From assembly GCA_003232965.1 (NCBI GenBank), contig QIKG01000038.1, forward strand, positions 1 to 15,023: a stretch of DNA of 15,023 bases, in the 5' to 3' direction. The notes beneath the pieces were generated by a model. That model was not told the DNA's origin. It made no database searches and worked only from the letters and a program-made list of their open reading frames with translations. The DNA comes from Oceanospirillales bacterium (GTDB taxonomy: Bacteria > Pseudomonadota > Gammaproteobacteria > Xanthomonadales > SZUA-36). Below, piece by piece: positions 14,410-15,023 of the stretch (positions are counted from its first letter, which is position 1; each line of letters opens with the position of its first letter). Both the position numbers and the translations under genes were made by a program.

Positions 14410-14823
14410 TTATTGATCACACCAGGTATTAATAAATTCCCGGCTGATTTCAATATTTACGTTGAGTTCTTCTTGCGTATAAGTTCGCGATTCTTCGCCT
14501 ACCGATTTGAATAGTGTGTCTGATGTGGCCTCCCCGAGGCTCTCAATATTGTTACGCGCAACTTCACATTTTTCTGCATTTTCCACATCAATTGATGAGT
14601 TTGCATCAATTATTTTTTCATTTGATGTTTCACTTTCAGGCCTCTCAATATCAGCCTCTTTCTCTGCCAGTGAATCAACCACTGTAGCAGTAATGCCCTG
14701 AGGTGGTGGCGTTTGCGAATAAACCAATTCTCCATCCGCATTTGTCCACTTATAGATTTCCGCTGAAACCTGGGAACTCATACAAATCATAATAAATAAA
14801 CCAGCCGCAATACTTAATTTCAT
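14410..14823 (-). CDS. DUF4124 domain exported protein
   Basis: The 137-residue product starts at ATG 14823-14821, with CAGGAG 6 nt upstream; a longer frame beginning at 14892 lacks this site. A signal peptide ends at VSA (21). The mature protein begins EIYKWTNADGELVYSQTPPP, the DUF4124 signature (IYKWxDxxGxxxYSxxPP). An acidic, low-complexity middle (about 50-85) is followed by a helical C-terminus with two cysteines (KCEVARNNIESL and NTWCDQ), the usual layout of these proteins. DUF4124 proteins are periplasmic or envelope proteins of unknown function common in gammaproteobacteria. It is convergent with the pilus operon, so a pilus role is not implied. Its promoter side faces the REP array. 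Confidence 0.85.
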   Translation of the reverse strand: MKLSIAAGLFIMICMSSQVSAEIYKWTNADGELVYSQTPPPQGITATVVDSLAEKEADIERPESETSNEKIIDANSSIDVENAEKCEVARNNIESLGEATSDTLFKSVGEESRTYTQEELNVNIEISREFINTWCDQ

Positions 14824-14857
14824 ACCAAGCTCCTGATAAGTAATATGGTTAGATGCT

Positions 14858-14886
14858 AGCATATTTTCGCGAGTCACCGCTACCAA
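14858..14886 (-). promoter_or_regulatory. Candidate sigma-70 promoter of the DUF4124 gene
   Basis: On the minus strand, TTGGTA (14886-14881) and TATGCT (14863-14858) are spaced by 17 bp, each matching 4 of 6 consensus positions. The start would be near 14851, about 28 nt before the ATG. Confidence 0.35.
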
Positions 14887-14889
14887 TTT

Positions 14890-14902
14890 CACCCTACTGG
14901 GG
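14890..14902. repeat. Partial REP-like end
   Basis: CACCCTACTGGGG matches the right end of the two full units that follow (CACCCTACCCGGGG). It suggests a third, truncated unit at the inner border of the array. Confidence 0.5.
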
Positions 14903-14913
14903 CTTTCGGCATT

Positions 14914-14947
14914 GACGCGTGGGCATGAATGCCCACCCTACCCGGGG
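14914..14947. repeat. REP-like unit, first full copy
   Basis: This 34-bp unit starts GACGCGTGGGCAT and ends CACCCTACCCGGGG. Its core forms an 8-bp hairpin (GTGGGCAT/ATGCCCAC) with a 2-nt loop. It differs at a single base (G versus A in the loop) from the copy 76 bp downstream. Confidence 0.85.
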
Positions 14948-14958
14948 TTGTGGTGTAC

Positions 14959-14985
14959 GGGTGGGGAATGTTGGGGTTGGTGGGG
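14959..14985 (+). other. G-quadruplex motif between the REP-like units
   Basis: Four G runs (GGG, GGGG, GGGG, GGGG) are separated by loops of 1, 6 and 5 nt, within the spacer of the two units. This satisfies the usual G3+N1-7 pattern. Folding is predicted, not shown. Confidence 0.7.
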
Positions 14986-14989
14986 ATTT

Positions 14990-15023
14990 GACGCGTGGGC
15001 ATAAATGCCCACCCTACCCGGGG
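14990..15023. repeat. REP-like unit, second full copy
   Basis: The same 34-bp unit in the same orientation, ending exactly at the window edge. The array may continue to the right. Confidence 0.85.

Noticed and set aside
14391..14417. Bidirectional terminator between pilE and the DUF4124 gene
   Set aside because: Only a weak 6-bp AT stem overlapping the stop codon, with no GC-rich stem or proper T tract.
14890..15023. CRISPR array at the right edge
   Set aside because: Only two full 34-bp repeats with a long G-rich spacer and strong internal palindromes; no cas genes; matches REP-like elements elsewhere in the window.
1..15023. tRNA or rRNA genes
   Set aside because: No cloverleaf-like or rRNA-like sequence was recognised by eye on either strand, although a tRNA lies near pilA/pilB in some Pseudomonas genomes.

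Overview
The window is almost entirely a type IV pilus (T4P) biogenesis region. Gene content and order closely resemble the pilA-pilBCD-coaE and fimU-pilVWXY1Y2E loci of Pseudomonas-type gammaproteobacteria. The moderate GC content, group-I-like pilins, REP-type palindromes of the form GTGGGCAT..ATGCCCAC and an RAYT transposase remnant suggest a gammaproteobacterium, perhaps marine (Cellvibrionales or relatives). That assignment is inference, because no rRNA or other taxonomic marker is present.

Layout. Positions 1-123 hold the tail of a possible upstream gene and a terminator. Positions 124-1930 hold two tandem major-pilin genes (pilA1, pilA2). Each has the same short leader/Shine-Dalgarno block and its own strong intrinsic terminator. 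They are separated by about 620 bp without a convincing gene, and a sigma-54 promoter lies before the second copy. Positions 2136-6664 hold the compact run pilB (assembly ATPase), pilC (platform protein), pilD (prepilin peptidase/methylase) and coaE (dephospho-CoA kinase). Positions 6665-7307 are a non-coding scar with palindromic REP-like elements and a decayed RAYT transposase fragment. Positions 7308-14299 hold the tightly packed minor-pilin/adhesin operon fimU, pilV, pilW, pilX, pilY1, pilY2, pilE. A DUF4124 envelope protein follows on the minus strand (14410-14823). The window ends in an array of 34-bp REP-like units flanking a G-quadruplex-like spacer.

How the genes work together. PilD cleaves and methylates the prepilins (PilA1, PilA2, FimU, PilV, PilW, PilX, PilE). 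The minor pilins and PilY1 are expected to form the priming/tip complex. PilB powers addition of PilA subunits through PilC. PilY1 (VWA domain plus beta-propeller with calcium loops) would act as tip adhesin/mechanosensor. The retraction ATPases (pilT/pilU), the alignment complex (pilMNOP) and the secretin (pilQ) are not in this window.

Most coding content is conventional. The parts most worth a second look are the differently regulated tandem pilins, two G7 tracts in pilY1 (reminiscent of neisserial pilC phase variation), loss of one zinc cysteine in PilB, and the REP/RAYT/G4 material at both edges of the minor-pilin operon. I did not find evidence of a wholly new system.
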